The notes beneath the pieces were generated by a model that searched no databases, was not told the DNA's origin, and saw nothing but the letters and a program-made list of their open reading frames with translations. The position numbers and the translations under genes are program-made. From positions 23,895,786 to 23,959,785 of the forward strand of contig JACAXG010000002.1 in NCBI GenBank assembly GCA_018881555.1: 64,000 nt of DNA, given 5' to 3'. This document shows, piece after piece, positions 26,820 to 40,200 of the stretch (positions are counted from its first letter, which is position 1; each line of letters begins with the position of its first letter). Source of the stretch: Amblyornis subalaris (lineage: Eukaryota > Chordata > Aves > Passeriformes > Ptilonorhynchidae).

Positions 26820-26983
26820 TTGGGTTTGTATGATAAGATTTTGGTAGTCAGGGGGCTGCAGGGGTGGCTTCTGAGAAGAGACATCAGAAGTCTGCTCCAA
26901 TGTCAGACACAGTCAGTTCTAGACAGCTGAAAGACAGACCAAAGCTAAGCCCNGCAGCAGCATTGGTAACNNCTCTGTGACAA

Positions 26984-26997
26984 CATATTTAAGAAAT
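26984..26997 (+). promoter_or_regulatory. LTR TATA-like element
   Basis: CATATTTAAGAAA lies at the U3/R boundary of the solo LTR, the position a TATA element occupies in this family. A two-base N run lies just upstream at 26971-26972. Confidence 0.55.
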
Positions 26998-27491
26998 GGG
27001 GAAAAAAAGCTGTGAAGCACCAGCTAGGAGAACATGAGAGCAACTGCTCTGCAGACACTAAGGAGAAGAGGGGACAGGAGCTGCTCCAGGCAGCAGAGCA
27101 GATTCCCCTGCAGCCCATGGTGAAGACAATGTTGAGGCAGGCTGTACCCCTGCAGCACATGGAGGTCAACAGTGGAGCAGAGATCCACCTTGTGGCCCGT
27201 GGAGGATCGCCCACTAGAGCAGGTGGATGTGCCCTGAAGGCAGCTGCAGCCTGTGGAGAACCCTCGNTGGGGGTTTTCCCCACACTGAAGTAGAGGAAGA
27301 GTGTGGGGAGGAAGGCACAGCAAAGATGAAGTTTTATGAGCTGACTGCAACACCCATTCTCCATTCCTCTGCACCAGCTGAAGGAGGAGGTAGAAGAGTT
27401 GGGAGTAAAAGTGAGCCTGGGAAGAAGGGAGGGGTGAGGGCAAGGCATTTTTAGATTTGTTCCTATTCTTCATTATCCTACGTTACCCACA

Positions 27492-27497
27492 AATAAA
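27492..27497 (+). promoter_or_regulatory. LTR polyadenylation signal
   Basis: AATAAA lies upstream of the conserved CAAGTCTGTTTTGCCC block of the LTR. It is the canonical hexamer and is intact. Confidence 0.6.
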
Positions 27498-27675
27498 ACT
27501 TATTTCCCCACGTCAAGTCTGTTTTGCCCATGATGGTAGTTTCTGAACGATCTCCCTATCCTTCTGTTGACCCATAAGCTTTTAGTCATATTTTCTCTCC
27601 NCTGTCCAGCTGAAGAGGGAACTGACACAGTGACTTGGTGGGCATCTGGCAGCCAGCCAAGGTCAACCTACCACA

Positions 27676-27956
27676 AATACTAACNTTGTATTAGAAATCT
27701 GGGAGCATTTTCAAATAAAGATGAGCTTAAAAGAGGAATCCACACGAAAATCTGATAAATATGTTGTTAATCAGATTTTTAAAAAAATACAATAGCTAAT
27801 ACAAGCAATAACTAATGAGAATAGAATTAAAGCATGAGTAGTCAGAGTAAATAAGCAAGTACAAGCACTGAGTGAGCCAGAGTTGCTCTGAATAATTAGT
27901 ATCATCACATATCTAGGGACTTAATTAAAACCACACAAAACATGTTGTTAATTCAT
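27676..27956. other. Short unassigned spacer between LTR and CR1
   Basis: AT-rich sequence with nothing recognised. Confidence 0.55.
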
Positions 27957-28182
27957 ACAATCATAGAATTAATAATATTGGAAAAGAGCTCCAAAATCAT
28001 GGAGTCCAACCTTTGACTGAACACCACCATGCCAACAAAACCATGGCACTAATTGCCACGTCCAGTCATTTCTTGAACATGTGCAGAGTTTGTTACTCCA
28101 TCACTTCCTTGNGCAGCCCATTCTGATGTTTAACCCCCCTTTCAGTGAAAAAATTCTTCCTGATGTCCAATCNGAATGTTAA
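27957..28182 (-). mobile_element. 5'-truncated CR1 LINE fragment, minus strand
   Basis: The plus strand starts with a single octamer copy (ATCATAGAATT, reverse complement of the CR1 3' tail). It continues with the CR1 3' wording GAGTCCAACCTTTGACTGAAC and ACACCACCATGCCAAC, a decayed 'CCTGGGCAGCC' block, and CTTTCAGTGAAAAAATTCTTCC with GATGTCCAATC, which encodes the DIRKNFF motif of the ORF2 C-terminus in reverse. Only the last couple of hundred bases of the element are present, the common 5'-truncated state. It contains two Ns. Confidence 0.87.
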
Positions 28183-29325
28183 GTCTTCAAAAATGAACTT
28201 TACAAAATGTATAGTATTTATATTATTATTTAAGAGTTCACCTGAAGAAATTTGTNTGTATACCTGGATGTAGTAGTTGCACAGAAGAGCTGGGAGTAGG
28301 CATAAGGACAAGACAGGTCATAAATATTGGCTCAATTGCCTTAATTGTGGAATTACATCCCAGATGAACATCAGCTATTGGCTATCAGCTTTCGCTCACA
28401 ACTGAGCACTTCTGCAGAAACAACAGTAGGGTTCGTTGTTTGGCCCTCAGAAATCTGCCAAGAGTTCAAATGCCTAGGAATGGATCTTACTTCACCTGAG
28501 CCATGCACGATGCTGGTGCTTGTCCTTAGCAGCAGTCACCACAAAGGGACACATTCTGGCGGTGATTAGAAACAGGCTCTGATGTGGCTGCGTAAATAGG
28601 TGGCAAAGATTATGCATGTTCTATCTCCTCCTCTGGACAGATTTCACCAAATGATGAAACTAGTCACATCAGTTCCAATCATTCGGAGAAACCACATGAG
28701 AACACCTTTACCACAGGCTGCTTTGCTCCNACTTGTCCCAAGATATGGGTACCGTGCTTTAAGCAATTGATTATTCTGCAGATAAATAGCATGCTTCTCA
28801 CAAGCTGGCTACTTAGTTATTAATAGTTATTCCACTCATTTTTTTCTGACACATGCCACGTGACACCACCTTTATTAATTCTTCCGTTTGTCCCCTGCCA
28901 ATGCAAAACAAGTGGAAACCATGAAAATTTTCTGTCTTAAGAGNTATGATACCCAGGTATTGCAGATATAGCTAGCTTTTTATTTGGTTTGGAAATGTCT
29001 CAGAAGAGCTTTCACTCAACAGCAGGTTCCACATGTCTAAGGAAATAATATAGGTCAGGTGGCATTTGTAGCTGCTATTGTGGTGCCTTTGGTGATTTCT
29101 TTTTCTTAAAATGTATAATTCATTCTACTAAGCATCAATTATGAGGCATGACTTGTGTCTCTGGTTTGAGGCAGCTTTATCTAAGATCCAAGTATTCAGC
29201 AGTTTCAACCACAGAGTGTCTCAACTAAGTGGCCCCAAGATTTACAAATTAGCAGTTCTGAGTCTGCACTGTTACCTGTGTAAGAAGCACTGGGTCAATG
29301 TAGGGCTGCCTAGCGGCCCTGCACA
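28183..29325. other. Unassigned non-coding stretch
   Basis: No gene or element is recognised. Open frames do not exceed about 80 codons. Confidence 0.55.
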
Positions 29326-29432
29326 CCATGGTCATATCACTGCTCCTCAGTTTCCCCACCGAGAAAAAAAATGGAGAGAGTGCTACTGACTGTTGGGAAG
29401 GTATGGCGACTCCGTAGATGTTGTATGAGCAC
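29326..29432 (+). mobile_element. MIR-like ancient SINE fragment
   Basis: The phrase CATATCACTGCTCCTCAGTTTCCCC followed by an A-rich AAAATGG and TGCTACTGAC matches the order of the hallmark MIR core as I remember it (AAGTCACTT, CTCAGTTTCCCC, AAAATGGGG, TACC). Downstream wording GTAGATGTTGTATGAG is also compatible. MIR-type SINEs predate the amniote radiation and survive in birds only as such scraps. A similar block also occurs in some reptile L2-linked SINEs, so the exact family is open. Confidence 0.5.
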
Positions 29433-32400
29433 CACAAGTTAAAGTGCAGATCTACAGAGCAGAGGTTTGTACATGAGGTAATTGTTTGGGCTCTCTTTGT
29501 AGTCAATGAAAAGAAATAGGAAACTGCAGGGGATGATTTCTCTCACCTAAAATAGTAACTTTAACTAGGGCAAATGAATCCCATCTTGGAAGTGACTGTT
29601 TGTCTGCAATGACTATAAAAGGAGTCAAGGAAACTATCTCTCAAGTAAATGTCAACACTACAAACANGTGAAGCTCATTAAAATTATTCCATCTGAAGGT
29701 CTCTCCTGGTCACAGCAGGGACCTCAAGATCCTGGTATTAGCCTCTGGCCTTTCCCTGCTCAACGAGCCTTTAGACTGAGAGTACTCTTTAACTCCTGCA
29801 AAAGGGCAACCGAGAGAGTGAAAGAAACTTGTAAACTGCTGTGAGTCTGCTCTGTATAGAGATGGTGAGAGAAAACCTCTATCATAGCCTTACTATGGAT
29901 CTCTAAAGCTCCANACTCTGGCTGTCTGGCTAAAAAAAATGTACTCTGCCATGATGAAGACAAATACATGCCATACTTATTGCAAAAGTCCCTGGGGAAA
30001 TATGTTTTGGTCATAGCTCCACTGTACTAAATGTTGTGCTATCAAGCTAGAGACAGTCTGTACCACAAACACCCTCACAAACAGCCTCACAGGCAAGACA
30101 ATCAAAGTATTGTGGTCCATCCCTTAAAGATGTGCAATTGAGAGAAAGATTAAAAAGTGACTTGCTCAAATTATATAGGAAGTCTGTGGTGGGGCTTTGT
30201 TTCTCCCAAAACATTATATGTAGCCACATGCTTGCGGGAACATTGCTAGTTTTGGGAGAGAGGGACTCTTTTCTATCAGGGCTGTGCTTACAGATGCTAT
30301 GTGATTTGCTTTTCTGTAATTTGGCTTAATTTCTTGTAAGTGAAGTATTTTGCAATGCAGCACATGACTGTACAGTGTCAAACCGTATCATTAAGTCAAT
30401 AGTCAGCTCTTTGGTGAAGAAGGGACGGAAGAAATCCCTTGAGTGACTTTCAAGAAGTTTCAAAAGACTCCTTTCCTTAGCCAAACAATGCAGAGACAAT
30501 CAAGACTGTAATAATGATAGTTTGAAAGCTTGCAGGTTGCTTGGTTATATTCTCAGCATGAAGCTAAAAGCTTAAGGTTGTACATATGTAGGACCAAACA
30601 TCAGCTGCTCCTAAAAAAAGTATTCAGACTCCAAGCACTGAAAATTTACACAACGTTTGTTTGCAAACTCATAAAGTTTCCAAAATGGTGGGTTTGGATT
30701 TAGAATTAAAATCCAAGGTCATAAACAAGAATTGTTGGTCTCTGACGAAAAACAGATGAAAAAAGCTTCTCAAAGAGAGATGGAATTTTTTCCCTCTATA
30801 ACACAAAAAGAGGGAAACATCACAGTTGTCAAATACAAATGAACAAAAGTTCAAGAGTAAATTGTAGGGTTTTGCGAAATGCTTAGTAATGGCAAGATTC
30901 AATATTATTATGCCATGGTGATTACATACAGTCACTGAAAAAAAACCCTCTNCTTCCATTACAGAGGAATAATCTCACTCTTTGGATAGAAACTACATTA
31001 ACCAGATTCCTGGCTTTCATGCTTTTTAATTATGGTTAAAGATCAGCAAAGAAATCAGCTGCTTTATCCTTATGAGTAAGTGATTTCTAACGGCNGTCAG
31101 AATTTCCATGATTACCTGTTATTCATTCTGCAACTTGCAGTGTCCAGTTCTGAATGCTCTTCCTACACAGAAGTCTTGTATTTGTCACCAGAACTTGCAG
31201 GAAAAGCATTGTTTCAGGACAGATTTATACTGTGACCACACCATAGTGTTCTGCATGTTCCTTTCGTGTTCCATAAGACATATTTTTAAACATGGTTTTT
31301 AAAAAATGTAAAATAAATGTCTTCTTTCTCACACAAATAATGGATTCATATCCAGGTATCAGGATCTAATGTTATGTATAGCAACAATTTTATTTGAAAT
31401 CTTGGAGACAATATCAAGCAATGAATAGCAAGGGCAAAGTCAACATATTTTCAATTTCTCTTACCACAAAAGAAGATGAAAGAACTTGAAAGGCACCGAT
31501 TTAAGGCTGATAAAAGGCAGCAGTTGCATGTGATCTCTTTTATTCACTAAGCTAATCTGCTTTGCTCAGTATCATGAGGTTTCTCTGAGGCAAAGAACTT
31601 AGCAGAATTCAGATAAGAGATGGACTTATATTTGGAAAATGATAATTTCAGCAGTTAGATAACACTACAATAATTTAAAATTCAAACAAAAGGTAGTGAT
31701 TCCATTAAGAGACCTACATTTCATTTCCTCCCTGAGAGGAAACNTTCTGCAGGTTGTTGCCTAACTGCTTTTGGGAATTCGATTAATTCTGCATCAGACA
31801 CCAGCCTGCTCATCTGATCCAATGCTGGAATAGGATCTAGATGGGAATGCTTAGATGAGCTAATACCTTATCCAGAAGTGATGGTATATTCCACCAGGTT
31901 GCTTTCTTTGAAATAACTTCTGTTGAAACACAGCTGTTGAATTCCCGGGATGGGTCTGGGGAACCCCCACCTGGATGCCAGAGCCTGACAATGACTTATA
32001 TGTGTTCAGTGGCAGGCCAGCAGCCTGCATNTGGTCTGTCTCGAGTGAAAGGTGTCATAAGCAGCTATATTTGAAAATTTTTAAACAAAATATACAGATC
32101 TTCAAAACAAAACACTTTTTCCAAGTCTTAAAGTTCCAGTGGAATTTGGAATTATATGCATAGAATTGTTCTTGGTTTGTTTTGTTTGCTGGTTTTTTTC
32201 TTTCCTGTGACTTTTATCAGTACTGTGGTAAAACTTTTGACCGAATGGCAGAGTAAAAAAAGTGCCAGGATTAGAGGAGATTTTATGCCCTTCGATTGCA
32301 CCCTGTCTAGTCTCAGTTTACTGGGCCCATGAATTCTTGATTTCCTCTCAATCTACATTCATCTGTCCTCAATTAATAAGGAGTCAATGAGGGTGTTATG

Positions 32401-33689
32401 TGGATTTTGCTACAGAAACATTTAACAGTCTCTTCTGTGATTATTAAATTCATTTTACCTTCCCCAAACAAAGTAAAATCACTTCAGAGGAACCTCATGA
32501 AGCTTTTACATATAGATTTAAAAAATGATCCTTTTCTGTTGCCAGTGCTGGCGGCAGTTGCTGGTCTGAACTCCCTTTGTGATCAGCCAGAGGTGCCTTT
32601 GGTCTTCTGAGCTCTGGGAGNAAAACTCCAGATTTTCCCCATGCCTGCTTTATTCTCCTTCTCACAGCAAATCTCTCCACGGATGGCTTCATGCCCTGCC
32701 CCATGGCATGCACTTTGAAGATACAATGCTCCACACCCTTTCTCCTAATCATTCCCTCTCCTTCAACAGAGACCTCCACTTCACAAAAACTGTTTCCCTT
32801 GTACTTGCAGACTACTGGTAACGCTCTGGAAAGACAAGGATGCAAGCTCTCTAATTACCNAAACTTTGCCCCTGGGAAGTCAGCCTACAGTATTCGTGTA
32901 CAGGTATTTTAGACAAGCTTTTTCATGCCCTTCTCCTGTCCTCCCTTCCCCTGTATTAACAAGAAGCATCCACAGAGTTACCTCATTGTCTTTTTTTCAG
33001 AACCTAAAAGGCTAAATCTTTTGCAATTGAAGGCAGCCAAGTATTTCACATTTAATACAGAGCCAGAGAGCTCTACACTACATGATCCCATAGATCAGAA
33101 ACCACCAAAAAAAAAAAAAATCCCCACCCTGAAATCTTTGGAACATTATTAGAAGAATTCACATACAAAAGTGCCAAAACCTAGCTTGTCCCAAAGGAAC
33201 AGACCAAGGAAAAGAGGGGNAAATTCAGTATCTGAGGTCCCTGTCATAAGCAGGCGGTTTGTTAGATGAAAATAGAACAGAGGAAGGCAATTCTCCCATC
33301 AAAATCCAAATCCNGATCCATTAGTGGTTTTATAANAAAACCAGTACACATCCTAAAATATAATGATTAGGTTTAGCCTTGAGGACATGATTAAGGCACA
33401 TGAGCCAAAACGATCTTAAGTACCTCAAGGACTTCTCACTGATCACTGACATATGAAAGGAAAGTAAAATCCCATCTTNCCCAGTGGCCATATTTTGCAT
33501 TGAAGTGTGGAAAAGAGGACATTCTTCCTTGTTCCTGCACCTACCTGGCAGAGACTCTAAAGCACAGAGCTAATTAAGTAGACTGTGAATGGAGTGCAAA
33601 TAGAGAGGATCATCAAACATCCATCAAGTTTTCATCCAAACTCTCTTGCATATATCAACAAGTTAAAGAGCCAGTTTCATATGCCAAGT
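29433..33689. other. Unassigned AT-rich non-coding stretch
   Basis: No gene or element is recognised. About 32540-32830 is somewhat GC-richer and open on both strands (116 codons minus at 32495-32845; 80 codons plus at 32579-32821) without any recognisable motif. A 14-A run lies near 33107-33120 with no retrocopy upstream that I can identify. Confidence 0.5.
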
Positions 33690-34210
33690 TGTAGATCCAA
33701 ACTCCAGGATCCTCCCTATCCTGCTGTAAAAGCCTGATGCATTTCTTTCCTCTCACTTCTCATGTTGGAAGGCCATTCCTGTGCTTCAAAGATACACATC
33801 TTCTCGCTAACTGCATTCAGGATGAAATTGTGTGCATTTTGCTTTGAACTATCCCTATATTTCAACAGCTCTTCACTTTCCCTGATACTTAACTATCTTC
33901 AAAATATGTCTTCGAATGCTACACTCAACCTTGACTTTGACAGGCAAAAGAAGCCTAGCTCTTTTCACTTTCTTCTCTCTCACAAGACAGGTTTCCCTAC
34001 ATATATTTTCACATTGCAAAAAACCTGATTACTAGTTACCTTGTATTCTCCTCTGTCTGACTTTATCTCTATGCTATCTGATTTTCCATTCAGATTTTAA
34101 GCTCCTTAGGACACAAAATATTTTTCTCTTTGCCTCTATGAGCCTCAAAATGTGCTCTGAACTGTGACTGAAGTTCCTAGGTAGCTTATTGCATCAATAC
34201 AAATTTTCAT
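33690..34210 (+). mobile_element. Ancient L2-like LINE/SINE 3' end
   Basis: The best evidence is at 34091-34206: GATTTTAAGCTCCTTAGGACA, a T/C-rich TTTCTCTTTGCCTCT, then a decayed TAGCACAATGTGGTCC-type segment (CAAAATGTGCTCTGAACTGTGACTG), GTTCCTAGGTAGC, and a closing AATACAAA. This order (TGTAAGCTCCTTAGGGCA, CTAGCACA, CTCCTAGGCGCTA, AATACAAATAAT) is the 3' end of an old L2-like family that I know from turtles, crocodiles and birds. The T/C-rich 33690-34090 is compatible with the ORF2 end and 3' UTR but is not independently diagnostic. The insertion is much older than the CR1 copies here. Confidence 0.58.
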
Positions 34211-37200
34211 AACCAAATGTAGCAAATGTATTGGAAATCCCACTAAAAAATGAACAATGGTATTGTGAACCTAATTTTCTTGAGTTTCCAAAAGTGCCAA
34301 TTCATATTCCACTTGAGGAATTGCTTTTTTTTTTTTTTTAAGTCCAACAGAATGCCTGGAAAAGAGATCAGAAAAATTCACCAAGTTCTTACTTTCTCTG
34401 CTATATCCTGAATGCCCTGACAGGCTTGGTTTTTCAAAGCAAAGAAGATGAGTCATACAGATGAAAGAATACAAGATAGGGAGGTGGGTGAGAACAGTGG
34501 AGAAAGCATCAGATAAAATATAATACATTCCTTTTATTACACTAAGACAGTAATTTGGGAGAGGCACTGGATATGGAAATGGAACAGGCAATGATCTGAA
34601 ATAATGTGCATACATTTCATACCTCTTCCCAGGCAGTTAGTGATATTCATCATTCTCAGCACAGGGACCATATCACACCATTCCTAAGCTCTGTTTGCCC
34701 CCTCAGACTTTTGACCCGCGTGTATTGGATTGATTCCTGGCTGCCGTAGCAGTGCTGACAGAAATTCCTAATCTTCAGACAGTTGTACCATCAAGTTGTC
34801 CTTGTTTTAGGGAAGGGTGTGTTTCTGTGGCAGAACAGTGCCAGGCTAACTGCACCCACATGAGGAATGCTTTACCTATCCATCAGCTTATAAGTAAAGC
34901 AATCCAAGAATAAATTTGGCCTCAGTTACCCTGGAGTGAGGTGTGTATTATCAAAATGAATATACAGTTAAGGTAGTGATAAGTATTGAAATTTTTGTCT
35001 ACATGCCGGATCTGAAGCTCATTAAAGCTGAATGATTTGTATCAACCCGGGTGTGCGCAGAGCTCTTGAAGGGAATATAAGTTACATCAACCACTACATT
35101 TGCATTTTCTTTTAAGCACTTTCCCTGTGTGAGAATGGTGGAAAAACCCCAAAGTTTTAATGATAAATATTCCCTATTTTTACTTTGTTGCAAGAGATGA
35201 TAATTGCAGAATGCAGAGGCATTTGCACATACAAAAGAATCTCACATCTTATCATGTGCTTTTCCTCTGCCTTGTCCAGAAAGAAGTGGAGCAATTGCTT
35301 TAAGTGCTTTTTCATGTAACCTGCAAAGAAATATACTTTCCAAGTGCATTTAAACTCTGCCTTAGAACCCCTAAACACTTTGATGAAGAAAATTCCAAAC
35401 AATAAACATACATAATAAAATGAAAATAAATATTTAGTTTCACTCAGTTTTATAAAACATCTATCTCTGAGAGAACTTTCTGTGGTTATGTGACAACTCA
35501 GTAATGACACAGTCCATGACTTATGGGGTGAAAATTATATCCAAATCCTTCAAATAGTTCAAAGAGTGATTACCATCCAACTCATAATTCTTAGATCATA
35601 AGAATTCAATTTCAAAGCTGAGGCATTCCATTAATTATCCCATTGTTTATGGTCAGTAGATTAACTAGATTTGCATCATTGTAGGATCTCTGATGCTTCA
35701 AAGGAAACTGGTTAAAAACTGTGCTGAGGGACTATTATTTGTTTCCCAAGATGGCAGAACAACCCTCTATCTCAGTTCCTTTTTGATTACATACAGGACT
35801 TGCTGCTTTGGGACAGATTCATGCCCAAATAGAAGTAGAAAGATGAAAAAACCTCTAAATTCTTACATAATGATAGTGTGTATCACAGTACACATATAGT
35901 CTTACCATAAAAGAGGGAAAAGACAAGAATGGGTTTGTGCTACGTATGAAGTGGTACTTCCCTCAAGCACTGAGATGCTATGATTATCTTCATGACTCTT
36001 TACTTGTGTTATTGGCATTTGCAAAGTCTCGTGTTCTTTATTCCCACCATGGTATCTGGCCCAGGGATATAGTGTCCACTACAGAGTTCAAAAAAAAAGG
36101 ATGATTGAAAAGATAAGAAAGTAAGATTTTGGTTACAGAATAAACAGGTGTGAAACATTTGTTAAGTATAAATGAAGCAGGTACAAATGTGAAAAAGTCA
36201 GTCCTACATTATACAACCGTGTCTGCAAAAAACCTTGTAAACTATGCTTACCACAGCAGCAAGAAATCTTTCTGCTAATATAGATAATTCTCNTTCAGGG
36301 TGCTAACAAAAAGAGTCCTCCAGGCCAATGGAATGTCCCCTCTAAGGACAGTTTTTGACATAGTTATTGTACTACATCTTTCCCAAACAACTCTTCTCAA
36401 ACATAAAGAAATCCCCAAACAGCTTCTTGTAGCCAAGATATCAGGATGTCAGGATGTCAGGGGACAGCAGAAAGCAAGCTTACTAAGTATAATCACTAAT
36501 ATAGATTAAAAATGGACAGAAAAGTCTCTGTCCCTGAGTATATACATATACTTANATATGAACTTATATGTTCAGCCTCTCTACCCTAAGTTGCTTGACA
36601 GCTGAAATACCAGTGAAACAGCTTCTGACCCATCACAGCTACAGTAAAACCAGGACTCATTTTGAACTGCCTTAATATGGCGGAGTATAAACTAGTGGAA
36701 AACTAAACGCTATAACTAAGGAACTGGTACCGTTTCTGTTATTCTCATGAGCCTACCTTTTGAGGACACAGATTTTGACTCTTGCTATTATACCTGATAG
36801 GAAAACCCTTGATGTAAGATCTCATTAAAAAGGTACTCATCCAGAATTAGAATATCTTGCTGATGAAACCCACCATCCCAAACTTATTTACTGAAAAAAA
36901 TAGCCACGGCACTAGTTCATACAATACCAGAAGAAATCTGATTCAAGTGGGAATGAGCTGACTTATCAGCCNTTCACCTATTTTTTACCATATTTTGAAG
37001 ACTAACAATAATGTTAGCCAACTTTTAAATAAGAGTAGGCAGGTTTTTTCTGTAGACTGAATAGTTGTCAAAAACTAGAACTTAACCTGAGCAAAATAAT
37101 TTTTAGCTTTAATTTATTTTTAGCTTTTTGTTTGTTGTTTTATGCTTTCTGGAGCAAAATGTAAATAACACAATACTCAGAACTCAGAAACAACAAAAAG

Positions 37201-40200
37201 ACTGTAACTTTCCTGGTACTGGGTAACTTTTTCAAAATCACCTTAATATTTACATTTTGAAGCTGTTTGACTGCTTTTGGAAATATTGCCAAGTGATACT
37301 AAAAATGCACTCAGGTTTTCATCTTCAGAGGCCCTCACTTTTTTATTACTTTTAGAGTACATTCTCTTTACTTCCCTTTGCAGTGCTGGTAATTATCTAG
37401 GCCTGGCTAGGGCTAGTTTTGGCAAGAAGTGCCCTCCCATTAATAAGATGGAGTAAGGAACTATTGTTTCAGTGCTGATGATGCAGTATTTCCAGGTCAA
37501 ACTAGAGCAGAAATAGACTGGAAAGCTTGTTTTTCAGAACAGCTCAATTTTGAAAGCATTTAGATGTTTTGGTGCTCATCTGACTCTAAACCACTCCNCC
37601 CAGCCATAGTTTTGATATATTCCATGAAGAGGTAGTTAAATGGAAAACTGTTCAAAACATACTGTGTATGCAGCCTTCATTTCATAACAGTAATGTTCTG
37701 AAAGTAAGGCTCTATCAGTGCAGAAACATGAGATCATTTCCACGATTTTTGTTTCAAACCCTGAATTCAGTATAGAGCGTGCACGGATGTGATATCAAAA
37801 TGACACAAAGACATGAAAAATATAAATCTGTAAAAAATTAGTGATGCTAAACCTGTGAAAGAAGTTGAGGAAAAAAAGTGATGAGAGCAGAAAAAAATCC
37901 TCCTTTACAATCGCAGAAAGTGCAATTACCCACATCTGAACTAACCAAAAATGGCCATTGTGCCCTTTTGAAGGAAGTATGAAACAAACGCTCAATGTTG
38001 GGATATAACTCCACTATTAGGCATCAACCCTGCCTCCATTGAGCCTGACATGCAGCCTACAAGGACTGCTGAATTTAAAGCACAAAGAATTCAGCTAAAT
38101 TTTTTGATATCTTTTACTTTGGCATAAACATGTCTTAGTAAACAGTTTTATGCATTTGTAGTGTCTTCAGGTACGNGTTTCAACTAGAAAAGCCCTGTGA
38201 GAGCCAGAAAAGGTCTTTGCTCTGCAGCAGAGAGAACCAGAAAGCTGGTAGGTCTTAAGAAGGATAAACACTTCCTGAGAAACAAAAGCCCTGCAAAATC
38301 CTGATCTCCAATATAATGTTCTCTGCTGTTAGAAATCACCTTAGCAGTTTTAGTGGTCAATAAGCAGTAAACATTAAATGGACCCAAATTCCTCTTTATC
38401 CATGCCACAAACCTGATCTGATAGCAGAGATCAGGAAGTAATGGGCCTCAGGAGAAGTCTGCACTGAAGCATCCATACATCCTGCTAAACTACTCAATTA
38501 CCTCAGCCTGGAAGGGTTCGTTATCTGCTCAAACATGAAAAAAAAAGCCCCCNCAAAAAACCCAAAACAACTCTCCTAAATAGCATTTACATTCTGCATT
38601 AACTCTGTAAATGTTCTGAAAATTCAGTTTTAATTCCATCTTTTCTTTGTCTGTGGTGCGTGGGGTAGGCAATGGACCACAGTGTTTGGAAGTTGCATAG
38701 TAAAAACACTTTCAAAAACATCAAAGAGTTACCAGCTAAATTAAAATTTTCATGGTAGCCTTTCTTTTACCTCATTTTCAGGGTAAAGAAAGGGAAATAG
38801 TTAGATCAGATGGGATTATATTTGTAGTTGTTGTAAATGTAAATTCCAGGCATCATAAAAATTATGCTGAATAGGGTTTCTATGTGGACTTGCTGATGTG
38901 CCTTAATCTCTTCGTGGATCTCCTCCTGCTGAACTGGTAGCTTGAATATGATTGATTTTCATTTGGTTTGGAAGTGACTTAAATTAAACTGAATTAAGGA
39001 CATTTAAATTACCAGATCAAGTGTCCACACACTCATGTAATATGGTTTGAATTCAAGTATTTAACTGGCTTATGTTAGTTTTTCCAAATGTCCACTATAA
39101 TTTGTAATTATAAAGAATTCTAGTAGAAGTTTAAACAATAAGAGGTATGCTATATGCAATGAAAAAACTCTGTGAAAATCAGAATGGTCAATAAAGCATT
39201 CTGCACACAGCAGAGAACTTAAGCAGACCATCTGTATCTTTAATCAATCTTTTCTGTCACGAAAGAATGTCACAGCTAAGTTACTGCTCTAGATGTAGTT
39301 ACATGGTTAGTTGGGCCACATCAAGATTAAAACATTATGCTATCAAAATTCCTTCTGAAGACCAAAGCTTCGTGGTTATTTTCACACAAAACCACAAAGC
39401 TACATGCATAAGCACACGGAGGTGGAGAGAGTCATGGTTTGGGTAACTTTTAGCCATTCCTTGTTGCATTCAGTCTTTTCTGTTCGTCTCAAACTTGGTA
39501 AGAGTTTCCTCAGTAAATACTCAAACCATTTCCATGTTCACAGCTGAGACCCAGATTTCTGTTTTGGACAAATTCACTTCTGACATAATTCTTGTCTCCA
39601 GGATGAATTAGATCTTAAGATTGTTTTCTCTTAATGTTTTGCAGAACACTAGATTTAGATTATATTTTTCATAAATACCATCTCTAGTTTAAAAATTAAA
39701 TAGACTATGTTGTGACACGTTCAAGAACATTCAGTCACCAAAGAGTTGTTCACAATAATTCGTGAAATATGGACATTCACTGGAGAGCAATTAACCAGCA
39801 GAATATAAAAAAATAAAAGAATTAATCTAAACTCAGAAGTAAAAAAAATTTACAATTTGTGTGTCAGTGCTGCAGATAATTTGCTGCCTTCTTGGTTTTC
39901 ATCAAGAAAAGCAAACATATGGGGCACATTACAAAATTGTACAGGAACATATGGTACTGCACTGAAATGGTAAAATAAGTGACACAGGGATATCCATGAT
40001 CCATTGGGTAGGAATATTTTAGAAATCCTGGTGCTCAGCAGTCACCTTTTCTTTTTTAGCATAGTAGAATGCTTTGAGTTACATAAATGACCGGATTTAT
40101 TGGCAGCAGTTTTATAGAGGCTTGACCAAACTCCTGAGAGGTACNTTATCCTGACTGTATAGATCTCCTCTCTGCCACCAGCAAGGCAAAGAGAAATATA

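Larger units (their letters stand above)
26820..27675 (+). mobile_element. Solo LTR of a second avian endogenous retrovirus family
   Basis: Landmarks in order on the plus strand: a GGGGTGGCTTCTGAGAAG block in U3 (about 26860), a TATA-like CATATTTAAGAAA near 26984-26997, a G-rich region with repeated 'GCAGCCCATGG / GCAGCACATGGAGG' phrases typical of this LTR type, an AATAAA signal at 27492-27497, the block CAAGTCTGTTTTGCCC, and an end at CCAGCCAAGGTCAACCTACCACA (27653-27675). I recognise the family from bird genomes but not its exact name. Overlapping open frames at 27012-27473 are LTR sequence, not genes. No retroviral coding region or partner LTR adjoins, so it is a solo LTR. The 5' edge is uncertain. 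Confidence 0.83.

Noticed and set aside
27012..27473. Overlapping frames of 75 to 167 codons on both strands
   Set aside because: They lie inside the solo LTR at 26820-27675 and reflect its GC-rich, repeated phrases.
34271..34615. Poly-T run inside a minus-strand frame, considered as the tail of a processed pseudogene
   Set aside because: No recognisable mRNA homology follows the T run and no target-site duplication was seen.
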